Source: Bacillus sp. AFS088145
Lineage (GTDB): Bacteria > Bacillota > Bacilli > Bacillales > Bacillaceae_G
NCBI RefSeq assembly: GCF_002564465.1
Contig: NZ_NUUX01000015.1
Span: 140,494-204,493 of the forward strand
DNA: 64,000 nt
Reading direction: 5' to 3'
In this document: positions 26,474 to 36,430 of the stretch, piece after piece
Position numbering within the stretch: the stretch's first letter is position 1
Layout of the letters: every line of letters begins with the position of its first letter
Position numbers and translations under genes: made by a program
The notes under the pieces: generated by a model
Database searches by the model: none
Seen by the model: the letters and a program-made list of their open reading frames with translations, nothing else
Told to the model about the DNA's origin: nothing

Positions 26474-26494
26474 GTATAAAAATCAAATTGAAAA

Positions 26495-26732
26495 TCGTCG
26501 AAGGGAACTAGTACATATATCTTCTTGCGAAAGAGAGTGGAATTCACCGGCTGAAAGATTCCTCGTATAGAAAATATGGAACCTATCCCTGAGTCTTAAA
26601 CGAAAGTTTAGGCGTATACCTTCGTTATAGGTGTCAAGCGGATATATATATTTATATCAATAAAGGTGGTACCGCGGAACAATGATCGTTTCGTCCTTTT
26701 TATTAAGGGCGAAGCGGTCATTTTTATTTTAC
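26495..26732 (+). promoter_or_regulatory. T-box leader, probably tRNA-Pro responsive
   Basis: Contains the T-box sequence AAGGTGGTACCGCGG (26664-26678), the AGAGAGTGG and GCTGAAAGATTCC elements of stem I, and a terminator GATCGTTTCGTCCTT / AAGGGCGAAGCGGTC with T-run (26684-26730). A candidate specifier CCT (Pro) lies at 26582-26584 in GGAACCTATCC; that choice is inferred from position and the downstream genes. Uncharged tRNA-Pro would stabilise the antiterminator and turn on proBA. Confidence 0.92.
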
Positions 26733-26804
26733 TCTTTATTGCTAAATAGCATGTTAGAAGTTTAATTTACAAAAAAATTCGCATTTAGAATAGGAGGTAC
26801 AAAA

Positions 26805-27908
26805 GTGAAAAAACAGCGAATTGTCGTGAAAATTGGAAGCAGTTCCTTGGCAGTTAATCATGGAGGTATCTCTGAGGAACAGCTTTCTGATCATGTTGCT
26901 GCTTTGGCGCAATTGAAACAGGAAGGACATGAAGTGTTGCTGGTTACATCTGGGGCAATTGCTGCAGGTTTTTCTGCTCTTGGGTATCCAAGTCGACCTG
27001 TAACAATTAAAGGGAAGCAGGCTGCCGCGGCTGTAGGACAAAGTCTGTTAATGCAGGCGTATACGGAGGAATTCCGTAAATATGGTATCGTTACCGCGCA
27101 GCTTTTGCTGACGAGAACTGATTTTTCTAGAAAAGATCAATACAGTAATGCATATGCCACTTTAGAAGAGCTACTAAATCGTTCCTCTCTTCCAATAATC
27201 AATGAAAATGATTCAATTTCTTTAGAGGAGCTCACTTTTGGTGATAATGATATGCTGTCAGCTTTAGTGAGTGGGCTTGTTTCGGCGGATATGCTCATGA
27301 TTTTTACAGATGTGAACGGTTTATATGATCAAAACCCTCAGAAAAATGCGGATGCGAAAAAGTATTATTTTCTCCCTGAGGTTACGGAAGAAATTGCTTC
27401 TCTTGCTGAAGATGCGGGCTCAAAACTTGGAACTGGCGGTATGAGATCAAAAATCGATGCTGCAAAGACGGCACTATCTCTTGGAGTGAGTGTATTTATC
27501 GGAACAGGATCTGGACAGGAGAAGTTTTTAGATGTTTTGAAGGGTAAAGGTGATGGAACGTATATCGGTAATGCTCCTCAAAAAGTGATTAAGATGAACA
27601 AGCAATGGATCGCGCTACATTCGCTTGTTAGTGGACAAATTGAAGTAGATGCTGGGGCAGCCTCTGCCATCATTCATCATGGAAAAAGTCTTCTTCCTGC
27701 TGGTGTTACTAATGTGTCTGGGTTCTTTCGAGCGGGCGAAGTTGTGGAGGTCATTACACAACAAGGACTCTTGATAGGGAAAGGTCAGTGTAGATATAGT
27801 GCAGAGGAACTACAGGATATAAAAGGGATGCAGAGTCACGTCATTCAGGCTCAAGCCGTAAGACATAGCTATGAAGTCATTCATAGGGATAATTGGGTTT
27901 CATTTTAA
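26805..27908 (+). CDS. proB: Glutamate 5-kinase
   Basis: 367 residues, starting with GTG after AGGAGG. Kinase domain about 1-255 ([36 protein letters not shown]) and C-terminal PUA domain about 275-355. It phosphorylates glutamate for proline synthesis. It follows the T-box leader and precedes proA by about 160 bp. The PUA domain is typical of full-length bacterial ProB; proline feedback sensitivity cannot be judged. Confidence 0.97.
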   Translation: MKKQRIVVKIGSSSLAVNHGGISEEQLSDHVAALAQLKQEGHEVLLVTSGAIAAGFSALGYPSRPVTIKGKQAAAAVGQSLLMQAYTEEFRKYGIVTAQLLLTRTDFSRKDQYSNAYATLEELLNRSSLPIINENDSISLEELTFGDNDMLSALVSGLVSADMLMIFTDVNGLYDQNPQKNADAKKYYFLPEVTEEIASLAEDAGSKLGTGGMRSKIDAAKTALSLGVSVFIGTGSGQEKFLDVLKGKGDGTYIGNAPQKVIKMNKQWIALHSLVSGQIEVDAGAASAIIHHGKSLLPAGVTNVSGFFRAGEVVEVITQQGLLIGKGQCRYSAEELQDIKGMQSHVIQAQAVRHSYEVIHRDNWVSF

Positions 27909-28074
27909 GAATAGAGAGGATCCGTTCAAGTGAAGAGGGCGGAATCCTCCATCCTAAATCTGATTGATTCACCTAATATCTATGTAGAAGAGTCTTGGAT
28001 GATCGTTCCAAGTTGTCAAAGTTAAACATGCCTCAAGTTTTTATATTTTGAATCTTTAAAAGGAGGAAATGAAG

Positions 28075-29322
28075 ATGAATGAAGTATTAGAAAAGGGACA
28101 AAAAGCGAAAAAGATAGCTGGAGAACTCGTTCTCAAATCCACAGTTCAAAAAAACAAGGCACTTGCTGCGATTGCGGATCAATTGATAATAGAAACACAC
28201 TATATTTTGGAGGAGAACAAAAGAGATATTGAAGTAGGTAAAGCAAAAGGAATGTCTGCTTCTATACTTGACCGCCTTACGCTGAATGAACAGCGCATTA
28301 TTGATATGACAGAGGGTATCCGGCAGCTAATTGATTTGCGTGATCCTGTTGGAGAATGTGTAACCACATGGGAAAGACCGAATGGATTGTCTATTCAAGA
28401 AATGCGTGTGCCACTAGGTGTTGTCGGGATGATTTACGAAGCGCGACCGAATGTAACTGTGGATGCGGCCACAATTTGCTTGAAAACAGGAAACGCAGTG
28501 ATCTTGCGTGGCAGTTCTTCCGCTACTTATTCTAACAAAGCCATCGTAGCTGTCATTCACCGAGCTCTTAAACAAACGAGCTTGCCTCCAGAAAGCGTAC
28601 AGCTCATTGAAGATACGTCACGATATAGTGCAAAGCAGCTGTTTACATTAAATGAGTATTTGGATGTTCTTATCCCAAGAGGTGGCAAACAGCTAATAGA
28701 TACTGTAGTGAGAGAAGCGTCTGTTCCTGTATTGGAAACAGGTGCGGGAAATTGTCACATTTTCATTGATGAAACAGCGGATAAACAGATGGCATTTGAT
28801 ATTATTATAAATGCAAAAACACAGCGACCATCTGTATGTAATGCAATTGAAACAATTATACTTCATGAGGAGTGGGCGCACCGATTTGGTACCGAGCTCT
28901 TTTCTTCCTTAAAGGAAAAAGGAGTAGAGCTACGTGGAGATAAGAAGGCACTGGCTATCGATTCTTCTATTGTACCTGCTTCAGAAGAAGACTGGGGAAC
29001 TGAATTTTTGTCTCTCACGCTAGCAGTCAAAATGGTCTCCTCTGTTGAAGAAGCTATTAACCACATCAATACTTATGGATCCATGCATTCCGAAGCGATT
29101 ATTACAGAAAGGGAAGAAAGTGTGAACAAGTTTTTCACGTCCGTAGATGCCGCGGCGCTCTACCATAATGCTTCGACTCGCTTTACTGATGGTTTTGAAT
29201 TCGGCTTTGGTGCAGAAATCGGCATCAGTACGCAAAAGCTACATGTAAGGGGACCAATGGGACTTCCTGCATTGACTTCTACAAAATACGTGATTCGTGG
29301 AAATGGACAAATTCGGAGATAA
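28075..29322 (+). CDS. proA: Glutamate-5-semialdehyde dehydrogenase (gamma-glutamyl phosphate reductase)
   Basis: 415 residues from ATG 28075; an ATG two codons upstream (28069) is only 2 bp from the AGGAGG site, so the second is preferred. ALDH-superfamily fold with [20 protein letters not shown] (about 105-125), the catalytic Cys in [10 protein letters not shown] (about 255) and [16 protein letters not shown] near the end. It reduces gamma-glutamyl phosphate to the semialdehyde. It is co-directional with proB; the 166-bp gap holds no terminator, so one operon is likely. Confidence 0.97.
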   Translation: MNEVLEKGQKAKKIAGELVLKSTVQKNKALAAIADQLIIETHYILEENKRDIEVGKAKGMSASILDRLTLNEQRIIDMTEGIRQLIDLRDPVGECVTTWERPNGLSIQEMRVPLGVVGMIYEARPNVTVDAATICLKTGNAVILRGSSSATYSNKAIVAVIHRALKQTSLPPESVQLIEDTSRYSAKQLFTLNEYLDVLIPRGGKQLIDTVVREASVPVLETGAGNCHIFIDETADKQMAFDIIINAKTQRPSVCNAIETIILHEEWAHRFGTELFSSLKEKGVELRGDKKALAIDSSIVPASEEDWGTEFLSLTLAVKMVSSVEEAINHINTYGSMHSEAIITEREESVNKFFTSVDAAALYHNASTRFTDGFEFGFGAEIGISTQKLHVRGPMGLPALTSTKYVIRGNGQIRR

Positions 29323-29349
29323 GGAATGTAGGGAAAGAGGCAAATCCTT

Positions 29350-29698
29350 AACATAAATCAAAAATAAAGCAAATAAATTACGTTCTAGAAAGAAAGATTA
29401 CCTTGATATGTATGCTGACCAAATTATATCTCGAGAAGAACTGGATGAATATAGAAAGCAGATAGACCAGGAAGTAGCTGAACTCGAAACAGCCAAGATT
29501 GAGTATCAAGAAAAGCTTGAAGAGTGCGAAAGTGAGAACTATGCAATTGATTTAGGAAAAAAGCTTAAAGACGTTTCATTACTAGATGATTTAACTCCTC
29601 AAATCTTGCACTCTTTGGTGAATAAAATAACCTGTAGCATTGAAGGTAATCTTCGTATTCATTACAACTTTGTAAATCCTTTCGAAGAACAAGAATAG
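29350..29698 (+). pseudogene. Serine recombinase C-terminal remnant next to rlmD
   Basis: Open from about 29360 with NKLRSRKKDYLDMYADQIIS, continuing REELDEYRKQIDQEVAELE (coiled coil), then LTPQILHSLVNKITCSIEG and LRIHYNFVNPFEEQE. This is the zinc-ribbon-following coiled-coil and end of a large serine recombinase; the catalytic Ser domain is missing. A 96-residue ORF from ATG 29408 remains but is unlikely to act alone. Its stop lies at the edge of the rlmD terminator, the classic position of an integrase beside its att site. Confidence 0.8.
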
Positions 29699-29727
29699 GC
29701 AACAACCACAAGGGTTAGTTGCCTTCT
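29696..29727 (-). terminator. rlmD terminator hairpin and third copy of the junction
   Basis: GGCAACAA..AAGGGTTAGTTGCC stem overlapping the rlmD stop codon. Functionally equivalent hairpins (GGCAGC..GCTGCC) sit at scars 1 and 2. Confidence 0.6.
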
Positions 29728-31103
29728 TTTAAAATGAGTTGCGAGATACACTCCACATGTGCCGTATGCGGAAACATATCAACAGGCTGTAAATACTTCA
29801 CTTCATAACTCTTACTCAATACCTTTAAATCCCTAGCCAACGTAGAAGGATTACAAGAAACATATACTAATTTCTTTGGTTTAATTTTTAATACAGTATT
29901 TAAAAACTCCTCATCACAACCAGTTCTTGGTGGATCAGTTATAATAACGTCTGGTTTCCAACCTTCTTGTAACCATTTCGGTAATACTTGCTCAGCTTTA
30001 CCTGCTTCGTAATGAGTATTTGTAAAGCCATGGCTTAGGGCATTTGTTTTCGCATCGATGATTGCTTCTTTCGTTACGTCCATGCCTCGAACTTCTTTTG
30101 CGTCTTTTGCTAACCATAGTCCGATTGTCCCTACTCCACAATAAGCATCTACGACTTTTTCTGTTCCAGTAAGTGCCGCTGCTTTTTTGACTTCATCATA
30201 TAGCTTAACTGTTTGTTCAGGATTTAATTGGAAAAACGCTCTTGCCGAAAGTTCGAATGATAAGTCTCCAAGCTTTTCTTCAATTACTTCTTCACCTGAT
30301 AAATAGACAGTTTCACGACCAAAGATTACTGAAGTCATCTGATTATTAATGTTTTGCATTAAGCTTGTCACTTCAGGAATTCGTTTTTTAATTTCGCTGA
30401 TTAGTTCATTTTTCTGAGGAAAATCTTTTGTTCCAGTTACAAGTACTAATTGGATTTGACCTGTACGTAAACCAACACGGGCTACGATTGTTCGAATTAC
30501 GCCTTTATTTTTTCGTTCATTATAAACAGGGATATTTAAACGAGTTAAAATTTTCTTCACTTTACCAGTGATTTTATTTAAATCCTCATGCTGGATTGGG
30601 CAATGGCCAATATCGACAACGTTATGAGAGTTTTGTGTATATAGTCCAGCGATGATTTTATTTTTTTCTAGCCCAGCTTGAAGCTGACTTTTGTTTCGAT
30701 AATTCCAAGGATTTTCCATACCGATCGTTTCTTTAATAGGTGTTTTTTCTAGTAAATCTTTCGCATACTTTTCCATTGCTTGGATAACAATGTCGCGTTT
30801 ATATCGAAGTTGTCCTTCATAAGATGCATGCTGAATTTGACAGCCACCACATTTTTCGTAGATTTTACAAGTCGGCTCTACACGATCTGGTGATGCTTTA
30901 CGAATACGTTGAATTTTCCCTTCAGCAAAACCGTTGTGAACATTCGTTACCTCTGCTACTACTTCCTCACCAGGTAATGCTCCTTTAATGAAGACTACTT
31001 GTCTTTTGAAGTAACCGACACCCTCACCATTTATCCCAATTCGTTTAATTGTTAAAGGAAAGGAATGTCCTACTTCTAATTTATTTTCTAACTGATTGCT
31101 CAT
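29715..31103 (-). CDS. rlmD: 23S rRNA (uracil-5-)-methyltransferase (RumA/RlmD family)
   Basis: 462 residues: TRAM domain about 8-68, [4Fe-4S] cysteines in [16 protein letters not shown] (about 78-95), SAM-binding region with [12 protein letters not shown] (about 315) and the catalytic Cys in [13 protein letters not shown] (about 415). It makes 5-methyluridine in 23S rRNA (U1939, and in Bacillus relatives also U747). Its end [14 protein letters not shown] differs from the LILK-stop endings encoded by scars 1 and 2, implying that its last codons were replaced when a recombinase element joined here. The gene is followed upstream (14 bp) by the AlkA gene, same strand. Confidence 0.95.
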   Translation of the reverse strand: MSNQLENKLEVGHSFPLTIKRIGINGEGVGYFKRQVVFIKGALPGEEVVAEVTNVHNGFAEGKIQRIRKASPDRVEPTCKIYEKCGGCQIQHASYEGQLRYKRDIVIQAMEKYAKDLLEKTPIKETIGMENPWNYRNKSQLQAGLEKNKIIAGLYTQNSHNVVDIGHCPIQHEDLNKITGKVKKILTRLNIPVYNERKNKGVIRTIVARVGLRTGQIQLVLVTGTKDFPQKNELISEIKKRIPEVTSLMQNINNQMTSVIFGRETVYLSGEEVIEEKLGDLSFELSARAFFQLNPEQTVKLYDEVKKAAALTGTEKVVDAYCGVGTIGLWLAKDAKEVRGMDVTKEAIIDAKTNALSHGFTNTHYEAGKAEQVLPKWLQEGWKPDVIITDPPRTGCDEEFLNTVLKIKPKKLVYVSCNPSTLARDLKVLSKSYEVKYLQPVDMFPHTAHVECISQLILKEGN

Positions 31104-31116
31104 ATATACAACTCCA

Positions 31117-31977
31117 TTATTCTATGCTCTTCCAAAGATAAAGGGCCGCGTAGCTTCCAAACGGAGAAACCTGATCCTTTACATAATCCATTATTTCTTT
31201 TGAAGGCTTTTCATCTAAATTTAAAAGCTTTTGAAGTGCGATTTGAATTCCAACATCACCAACTGGGAAAATATCTTTTCGACCTAGACCAAATAATAAG
31301 AAGTTTTCAACTGTCCAAGGACCGACTCCCTTAAGCTTGATTAACTCCTTAGAAATTTCCTCTGATGATAATGTCCGATAATCTTGATGACTTAAAACTC
31401 CTTCACTCCAAGCTTTAGCAATTCCAATCATGTACTCAGCTTTTCTCGTACTAAGCTGCAAATCTCTTAACTCATCTATTGTTAAATTAGCAATTATTTC
31501 AGGTGATGGAAAAAACCATGAATTACCAATTCTTTCACCGTACATTCGAACAAATCGTTTTGTTACTTGAATTGCAAATGTACGCTGTATTTGTTGATGA
31601 ATAATACATGTAATTAAACAGGCAAAAGGATCATTCGAAACGGTAATTGGTGTATGTCCAAAAAGGTCAATTAGAGGAGAAATTGTAGTTTGTCTTAAAT
31701 GATGATGTAGTTCTTCAAATGCTGTCTGCCATTGCAAAATAGTCGCAACTTCTTCGAGAATTTTCTCTTTATTTTCATGTTCACTAATAACTTCAAACTG
31801 AACAGGTGCATCATTTATTTTCTTAACCTTTACAACTACTTGATCCCCATCAATATACAGTGGAATACTTAACCGCTTTTCAGCAGAATGCACTGTAAAA
31901 GTAGGTTCATGCTCTAATCTCTTTAAAACTTCTTCCCATTGATATGGTGTTTCTAAAGCAACCTCTTCCTTCCACAT
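31117..31977 (-). CDS. DNA-3-methyladenine glycosylase, AlkA/YfjP type
   Basis: 286 residues. N-terminal beta domain about 1-90, then the HhH-GPD domain with helix-hairpin-helix [18 protein letters not shown] (about 215-232) and catalytic Asp241 (FPVGDVG). It excises alkylated purines from DNA. AAGGAGG precedes the ATG. It is in the same order relative to rlmD as yfjP/yfjO in B. subtilis, and the 13-bp gap suggests one transcript. No Cys cluster for an iron-sulfur centre is present, as expected for AlkA. Confidence 0.9.
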   Translation of the reverse strand: MWKEEVALETPYQWEEVLKRLEHEPTFTVHSAEKRLSIPLYIDGDQVVVKVKKINDAPVQFEVISEHENKEKILEEVATILQWQTAFEELHHHLRQTTISPLIDLFGHTPITVSNDPFACLITCIIHQQIQRTFAIQVTKRFVRMYGERIGNSWFFPSPEIIANLTIDELRDLQLSTRKAEYMIGIAKAWSEGVLSHQDYRTLSSEEISKELIKLKGVGPWTVENFLLFGLGRKDIFPVGDVGIQIALQKLLNLDEKPSKEIMDYVKDQVSPFGSYAALYLWKSIE

Positions 31978-32104
31978 TCTCCCGTTCCTCCTTAATTACT
32001 CTGAAGTGTATTATAGCATAACAAGTACCGCTTAAGAAAATTTGTGTGAAACGCAAAAAACTAGAGAAATAATCTCTAGTTAAGGTGTGCATAAAATCTG
32101 ATTA

Positions 32105-32232
32105 TCAGACTGATTGCAACCGCTTGTCTTTCGAGGCGCGAAGCCTGGTGAGGAGCGGGTTACCTTTGACGGTAATGAGCACCGCAGTCAGGCGAAGCAA
32201 CGAAGAAAGCGAGCGTTTGGCGGGCAGTCTGA
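32105..32232. repeat. 128-bp GC-rich structured element with 8-bp perfect ends
   Basis: Bounded by TCAGACTG (32105-32112) and CAGTCTGA (32225-32232). Inside, CGCTTGTCTTTCG and CGAAGAAAGCGAGCG can pair, GGCGCGAAGCC forms a hairpin, and TACC..GGTA closes a six-base loop between GCGGG and CCGC. Strikingly G+C-rich against its surroundings and without an ORF of its own. It could be a small mobile repeat or a structured RNA; the palindromic ends favour a MITE-like element. Confidence 0.55.
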
Positions 32233-32376
32233 AGAAATGCAAAAAAAGCTTGGGGACTAGTCAAGCTTTCTTTGACACATTAAATTTTAAGGGAATGGGG
32301 AAACTTTCAAGTCCAATCAGGTTTCAAAACTTATCAAATATCGCTACAATGGTGTTGATATTTGCTATACTTAAAT

Positions 32377-32395
32377 GATAACGATTATCATTATC
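32377..32395. promoter_or_regulatory. Fur box without an intact target gene
   Basis: GATAACGATTATCATTATC differs from the 19-bp Fur consensus GATAATGATAATCATTATC at two positions. Sixteen bases downstream an ATG (32411) opens a 12-codon hydrophobic reading (MKIILIFFLYFL) that looks like the start of a lipoprotein signal before a stop, and pieces such as SPEEIGNNTSTI follow in another frame. This suggests a decayed iron-regulated gene. The rest of 32400-32637 shows no gene. Confidence 0.7.
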
Positions 32396-32637
32396 AAAGT
32401 CAAGTGTTCAATGAAAATAATTTTAATCTTTTTTCTATACTTTTTATAGCTACTCTCTCAAAACTATTATTCATCTCTACTCTCTTCTTCCTTAAAATAT
32501 CTCCAGAAGAAATTGGAAATAATACAAGTACGATACCTACTTACCATTCATAAATTATGTTCTTCCGAAGACGCATTAGGTTATAATTTATGATAAACTA
32601 TTTAATTGAAAGTAGAGACTAGTGAGGTAAGACTATT

Positions 32638-35367
32638 ATGGAAAAAGCAAAAGTTAGTGTAGTCGTTGTTGCACATAATCATGAAGATGTCTTAAAAGAT
32701 TGCCTAAACAGTATACAAGGTCAATCATTAACTGATATTGAAACGATTATTATAGACAACGGTTCATCTGATAATAGTAAAGAAATAATTGAGAAATATA
32801 CAAATTCACATAAAAATATTCGGTTCATATCATTAGAGCTAATGGCAAAAAACAAAGCACGTAACATAGGTTTACATGAAGCTAATGGAGAGTTTGTGGC
32901 ATTTATCGATGCGGATGATATTGTAAATCCTTCAGCCTATGAAAATTTATATAACAGTGCAATCAAGGATCATACTGATATAGCTTTAGGAAACATACAA
33001 TTATTCAATGGTACAAGAAAATGGGAGCACCATGAATTAAAATCAATCATAAAAAAAGATTTACCAACATTACGTGAATTTCATAAACATCCAGAACTTC
33101 TGTTAAATCCTTCTATTAAAAATATGATTATAAAAAGAAGTTTAATACTCGACAATCAATTGAAATTCAATGAGCTTTTAACAGAACAACAAGATTTATT
33201 ATTTACTCAACAATCTTTTATTTGTTCAAATAAAGTTTACGTAACTTCAGATATCGTCATAAAAGTGAGAGATTTAACAAACAGTGATGTTATTAAACAA
33301 ACTAGTACGTTAGAATTTTTTGATAACCTTCTCGTTACTCAAACTGAATTAATAAACTATTATAATCTGAAAGATATCACCTCTCATTACTCGCATGTTG
33401 AGAAAAAATTATGGGATTATTATTTAACATCTTTACTAACAAAGGCATATTATTTCCCTTCTGAACAGTACAATGAACTTTTAAGGATTTCATCGGATTT
33501 TGCTAAAAACTTATCTGAAAATCTAATGGAAAATAATACTTCTAAAATTAGTAAAGTATTTTATACTATTTTTCTTAATCAAAATCCAGAAGAATTTCAT
33601 TTATTGATGACTCTATTATCAGATCGTACCTTACAAAAAGGAGCAGTGATAATCGAGGGAAAATATTATCATTATTTTGCAAAGTATTTTCCGAAATATA
33701 AAGAATACCTAGAAATTAAGGAATTTAATTTACATCAAAAAATTGAAATCCTCTCTTTACGAGGTGACCGCTTACAAGTTGGTGGCTTCGCATTTATCGA
33801 GGAAATTAATAATGTAGAATCTATTAAGGAATTACAGTTTAAAAATAAATCAAATGGTCAGCTAATTACAGTTACACTCGAAACTCTTGAGCGTTCTGAT
33901 TTGTCCTATCTTTTCTCAAAAAATAGTATCAATTATAGCGATGGTGGCTATAAAACAACTACACTTGAGCTAAGTAAAATTTTACCTGATGGCGATTATG
34001 AAGTGTTTATTTCAGTAAAAGTTGGAGATATTTCATTAAAAAAACCACTTCATATTTTCTATTTTTCAACAAAGGCAAATTCAAAACCAGCTACAACTAA
34101 AACACATAGTATCGTACCTTATTTTCCAAAGAAAAATTTACACATTCGAATCAAAAAAACAGGTCTACTTGGAAAATTAAAAACAAAGATCCAAAAAACA
34201 TTCCGTGATATCGTTTATGAGTTTGGATTACTCGTACTAAGAAGAGAATGGAAGTCATTCCTTATTTTTTACCTTTACCGTTTAACCCAAAGATACTATC
34301 GAAATAAGCATATTTGGTTAATTGGAGAACGAAAAGATACGGCACAAGATAATTCATACCATTTATTCAAGTACATTCAGCAAAATAAAATAAGAGATAA
34401 CTGCTACTATTTGATTGATAAAAAGGCAAAGGATTACGAATATATAAAAGAATTCGGAAACATTGTACAATATGGAAGTTTAAAGCACACACTTTACTTA
34501 TTAACTTGTGATAAAACAATTAATGCTTATTCAGAACGTGCCAACATGTACACGCATGAGTATTTACAAGTTTTAAAATGTCATCCTGAGTGGCAGCAAA
34601 ATCAAAAAATCCTTATTCAACATGGCGTTATTGGAGTTAGTCGTGTAAATCATGTACTGAATAAAAATCGAATGGGCTATTCATTATTTATCGTTTCATC
34701 TGATTTTGAAAAAGATCATATTGTTAACGAATTCGGTTATGCTGAAAATGAAGTGGCCGTTACAGGATTGGCTAGATGGGATGCGCTTGAAAATACCGGA
34801 AATGGCAAAACCATTTTAATTATGCCAACATGGAGAAACTGGAATAAAAGTACTCAACAATTAATGAACTCTGAATACTTTAACCGTTATTTTTCTTTAC
34901 TAAGTAATCCCGAGTTACACCAAATCTTAGAAAAAAATGATTTAAATATCATTTTCTATCCGCACTACCAGACTCAAATTTATATGAAGGATGTTCCAGA
35001 TTTCCATAAAAGAATAAAAGTCATCCGTCAAGGAGAAGAAACCGTTCAATCACTATTAAAAAGATCAGATTTACTAATCACTGATTACTCGACAGTTTCA
35101 TTTGATTTTTCATATATGGAAAAACCAGTTATTTTCTATCAATTTGACTATAAGCGATTTTATTATGAGCATTACAACCAAGGACCAATTACACAAGACT
35201 TACTTTTTGGAGAAGTTGTAACTGAAGAAGAGCAAGTTCTTAACGGTATAAAAAAATTCGCTAATAAAGATAAACAATTCCTAGAAAATACAGTTGAAAA
35301 TCCATTTGTCATCAAAACACGTAAGCAACATGCAAAACTAAACTACGAAGCAATCGCAAACCGTTAA
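32638..35367 (+). CDS. Bifunctional glycosyltransferase 2 / CDP-glycerol glycerophosphotransferase
   Basis: 909 residues. N-terminal GT-A domain about 1-230 (VSVVVVAHNHEDVLKDCLNS, IDNGSSDNS, IDADDI), a linker with beta-rich segment (about 360-490), and a C-terminal TagB/TagF-type polyol-phosphate transferase domain about 540-905 (LIQHGVIGVSR, MPTWRNW, LLITDYSTVSFDF). It should act at the inner membrane face in teichoic acid or related polymer synthesis. It is isolated from the main wall-polymer cluster by 9 kb and is followed by a bidirectional terminator. The polyol (glycerol or ribitol phosphate) cannot be assigned. Confidence 0.85.
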   Translation: MEKAKVSVVVVAHNHEDVLKDCLNSIQGQSLTDIETIIIDNGSSDNSKEIIEKYTNSHKNIRFISLELMAKNKARNIGLHEANGEFVAFIDADDIVNPSAYENLYNSAIKDHTDIALGNIQLFNGTRKWEHHELKSIIKKDLPTLREFHKHPELLLNPSIKNMIIKRSLILDNQLKFNELLTEQQDLLFTQQSFICSNKVYVTSDIVIKVRDLTNSDVIKQTSTLEFFDNLLVTQTELINYYNLKDITSHYSHVEKKLWDYYLTSLLTKAYYFPSEQYNELLRISSDFAKNLSENLMENNTSKISKVFYTIFLNQNPEEFHLLMTLLSDRTLQKGAVIIEGKYYHYFAKYFPKYKEYLEIKEFNLHQKIEILSLRGDRLQVGGFAFIEEINNVESIKELQFKNKSNGQLITVTLETLERSDLSYLFSKNSINYSDGGYKTTTLELSKILPDGDYEVFISVKVGDISLKKPLHIFYFSTKANSKPATTKTHSIVPYFPKKNLHIRIKKTGLLGKLKTKIQKTFRDIVYEFGLLVLRREWKSFLIFYLYRLTQRYYRNKHIWLIGERKDTAQDNSYHLFKYIQQNKIRDNCYYLIDKKAKDYEYIKEFGNIVQYGSLKHTLYLLTCDKTINAYSERANMYTHEYLQVLKCHPEWQQNQKILIQHGVIGVSRVNHVLNKNRMGYSLFIVSSDFEKDHIVNEFGYAENEVAVTGLARWDALENTGNGKTILIMPTWRNWNKSTQQLMNSEYFNRYFSLLSNPELHQILEKNDLNIIFYPHYQTQIYMKDVPDFHKRIKVIRQGEETVQSLLKRSDLLITDYSTVSFDFSYMEKPVIFYQFDYKRFYYEHYNQGPITQDLLFGEVVTEEEQVLNGIKKFANKDKQFLENTVENPFVIKTRKQHAKLNYEAIANR

Positions 35368-35371
35368 GTGT

Positions 35372-35430
35372 AAAAAAGCTAATGATTAAAGCAGTTAATA
35401 AAACTACTTAATCATTAGCTTTTTATTTTT
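35372..35430. terminator. Bidirectional terminator between the transferase gene and pdaA
   Basis: AAAAAAGCTAATGATTAA / TTAATCATTAGCTTTTT, with T-runs on both strands; serves the convergent genes on either side. Confidence 0.85.
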
Positions 35431-36232
35431 TAGGTAGATAAAAGCTCGGATCAAATCCGCTTCTCTCCATCATTAAGTCATCTAAGCTTTTAAATTGATA
35501 CCCTCGTTTATGTAGGCCAGTAATAATTGCATCCATCGCTTCTGCATTATCCTTCGATACAGTATGCATTAATATAACTGCTCCAGGGTGAATCATTTTC
35601 ATCACATTATCATAAGCATATTTCCAACCTCTTTGTTGATCAACCTTCCAATCAACATATGCTAATGACCAGAAAATATTTTCATATCCTTGTTTATTAA
35701 CTAATTGCAAAGTACGTTCGCTAAAAACCCCTCTTGCAGGTCTGAAATATTTCATATCCGATCGGCCGGTCAATTCCTGGTATGCCATTTTAACTTGTTC
35801 CAATTCTTCAATAATCTTTTGATCACCAATCGTTGTCATATCAGGATGACTCCATGAATGGTTTCCGACTATATGCCCCTCATTAACCATTCGTTTCACT
35901 AATTCAGGATTTTCCTTAATGTAATGCCCGGTTATAAAAAAAGTCCCGTGAACACCATGTTTCTTTAAAACATCCAAAAACTTTGGTGTAAAGCCATTTT
36001 CATACCCATTGTCAAAAGTTAAATAAACATCTTTTTTTGTAGTATCCCCTAAATAAACTGATCCCGTATTTGATACCAATTTATTAAGTTGTTCACCAGC
36101 ATCAGGTGGAGTCTCATTTTTAGCAGGAACAATCCCCCAGCCATGTGGCGTATTACTGTAAGCAAATGTTGTACCAGGAAATACTAAGAAGAAAGTAAGA
36201 ATATATACAATAATTTTTTTCAACTTATTCAC
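35423..36232 (-). CDS. pdaA: Polysaccharide deacetylase PdaA-like (delta-lactam biosynthesis)
   Basis: 269 residues: signal peptide about 1-24, then a NodB-homology domain with TFDNGYENGFTPK (motif 1 with catalytic Asp), HSWSHPDM (metal-binding His pair) and RPARGVFSERT. The N-terminal HGWGIVPAKN and the FDNGYENG form are typical of PdaA, which deacetylates MurNAc in spore cortex to make muramic delta-lactam needed for germination. Size matches B. subtilis PdaA. Convergent with the transferase gene. Confidence 0.9.
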   Translation of the reverse strand: MNKLKKIIVYILTFFLVFPGTTFAYSNTPHGWGIVPAKNETPPDAGEQLNKLVSNTGSVYLGDTTKKDVYLTFDNGYENGFTPKFLDVLKKHGVHGTFFITGHYIKENPELVKRMVNEGHIVGNHSWSHPDMTTIGDQKIIEELEQVKMAYQELTGRSDMKYFRPARGVFSERTLQLVNKQGYENIFWSLAYVDWKVDQQRGWKYAYDNVMKMIHPGAVILMHTVSKDNAEAMDAIITGLHKRGYQFKSLDDLMMERSGFDPSFYLPKK

Positions 36233-36430
36233 CTCACTTAAAAATAGTATCTGTAAATAAATTAGAAATATGAAAAGAAATACTGCACTTTTGATATAAA
36301 ACTAAATTTTTTTAACAAGGATTTTTGAAGAATTGGAGATACGGATTCGTTTTTCGATTTAATCTGAACTTTATTGAACTTAGGACCATTAATTTACCCT
36401 ATAATTAAAATTTTTCTTCATGATTTAACT

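Noticed and set aside
29408-29698. 96-residue ORF as an independent small protein
   Set aside because: It is the coiled-coil and end of a serine recombinase, continuous with upstream remnant codons.
32085-32378. 97-codon ORF across the GC-rich element
   Set aside because: It runs through a palindromic non-coding repeat and shows no protein-like pattern.
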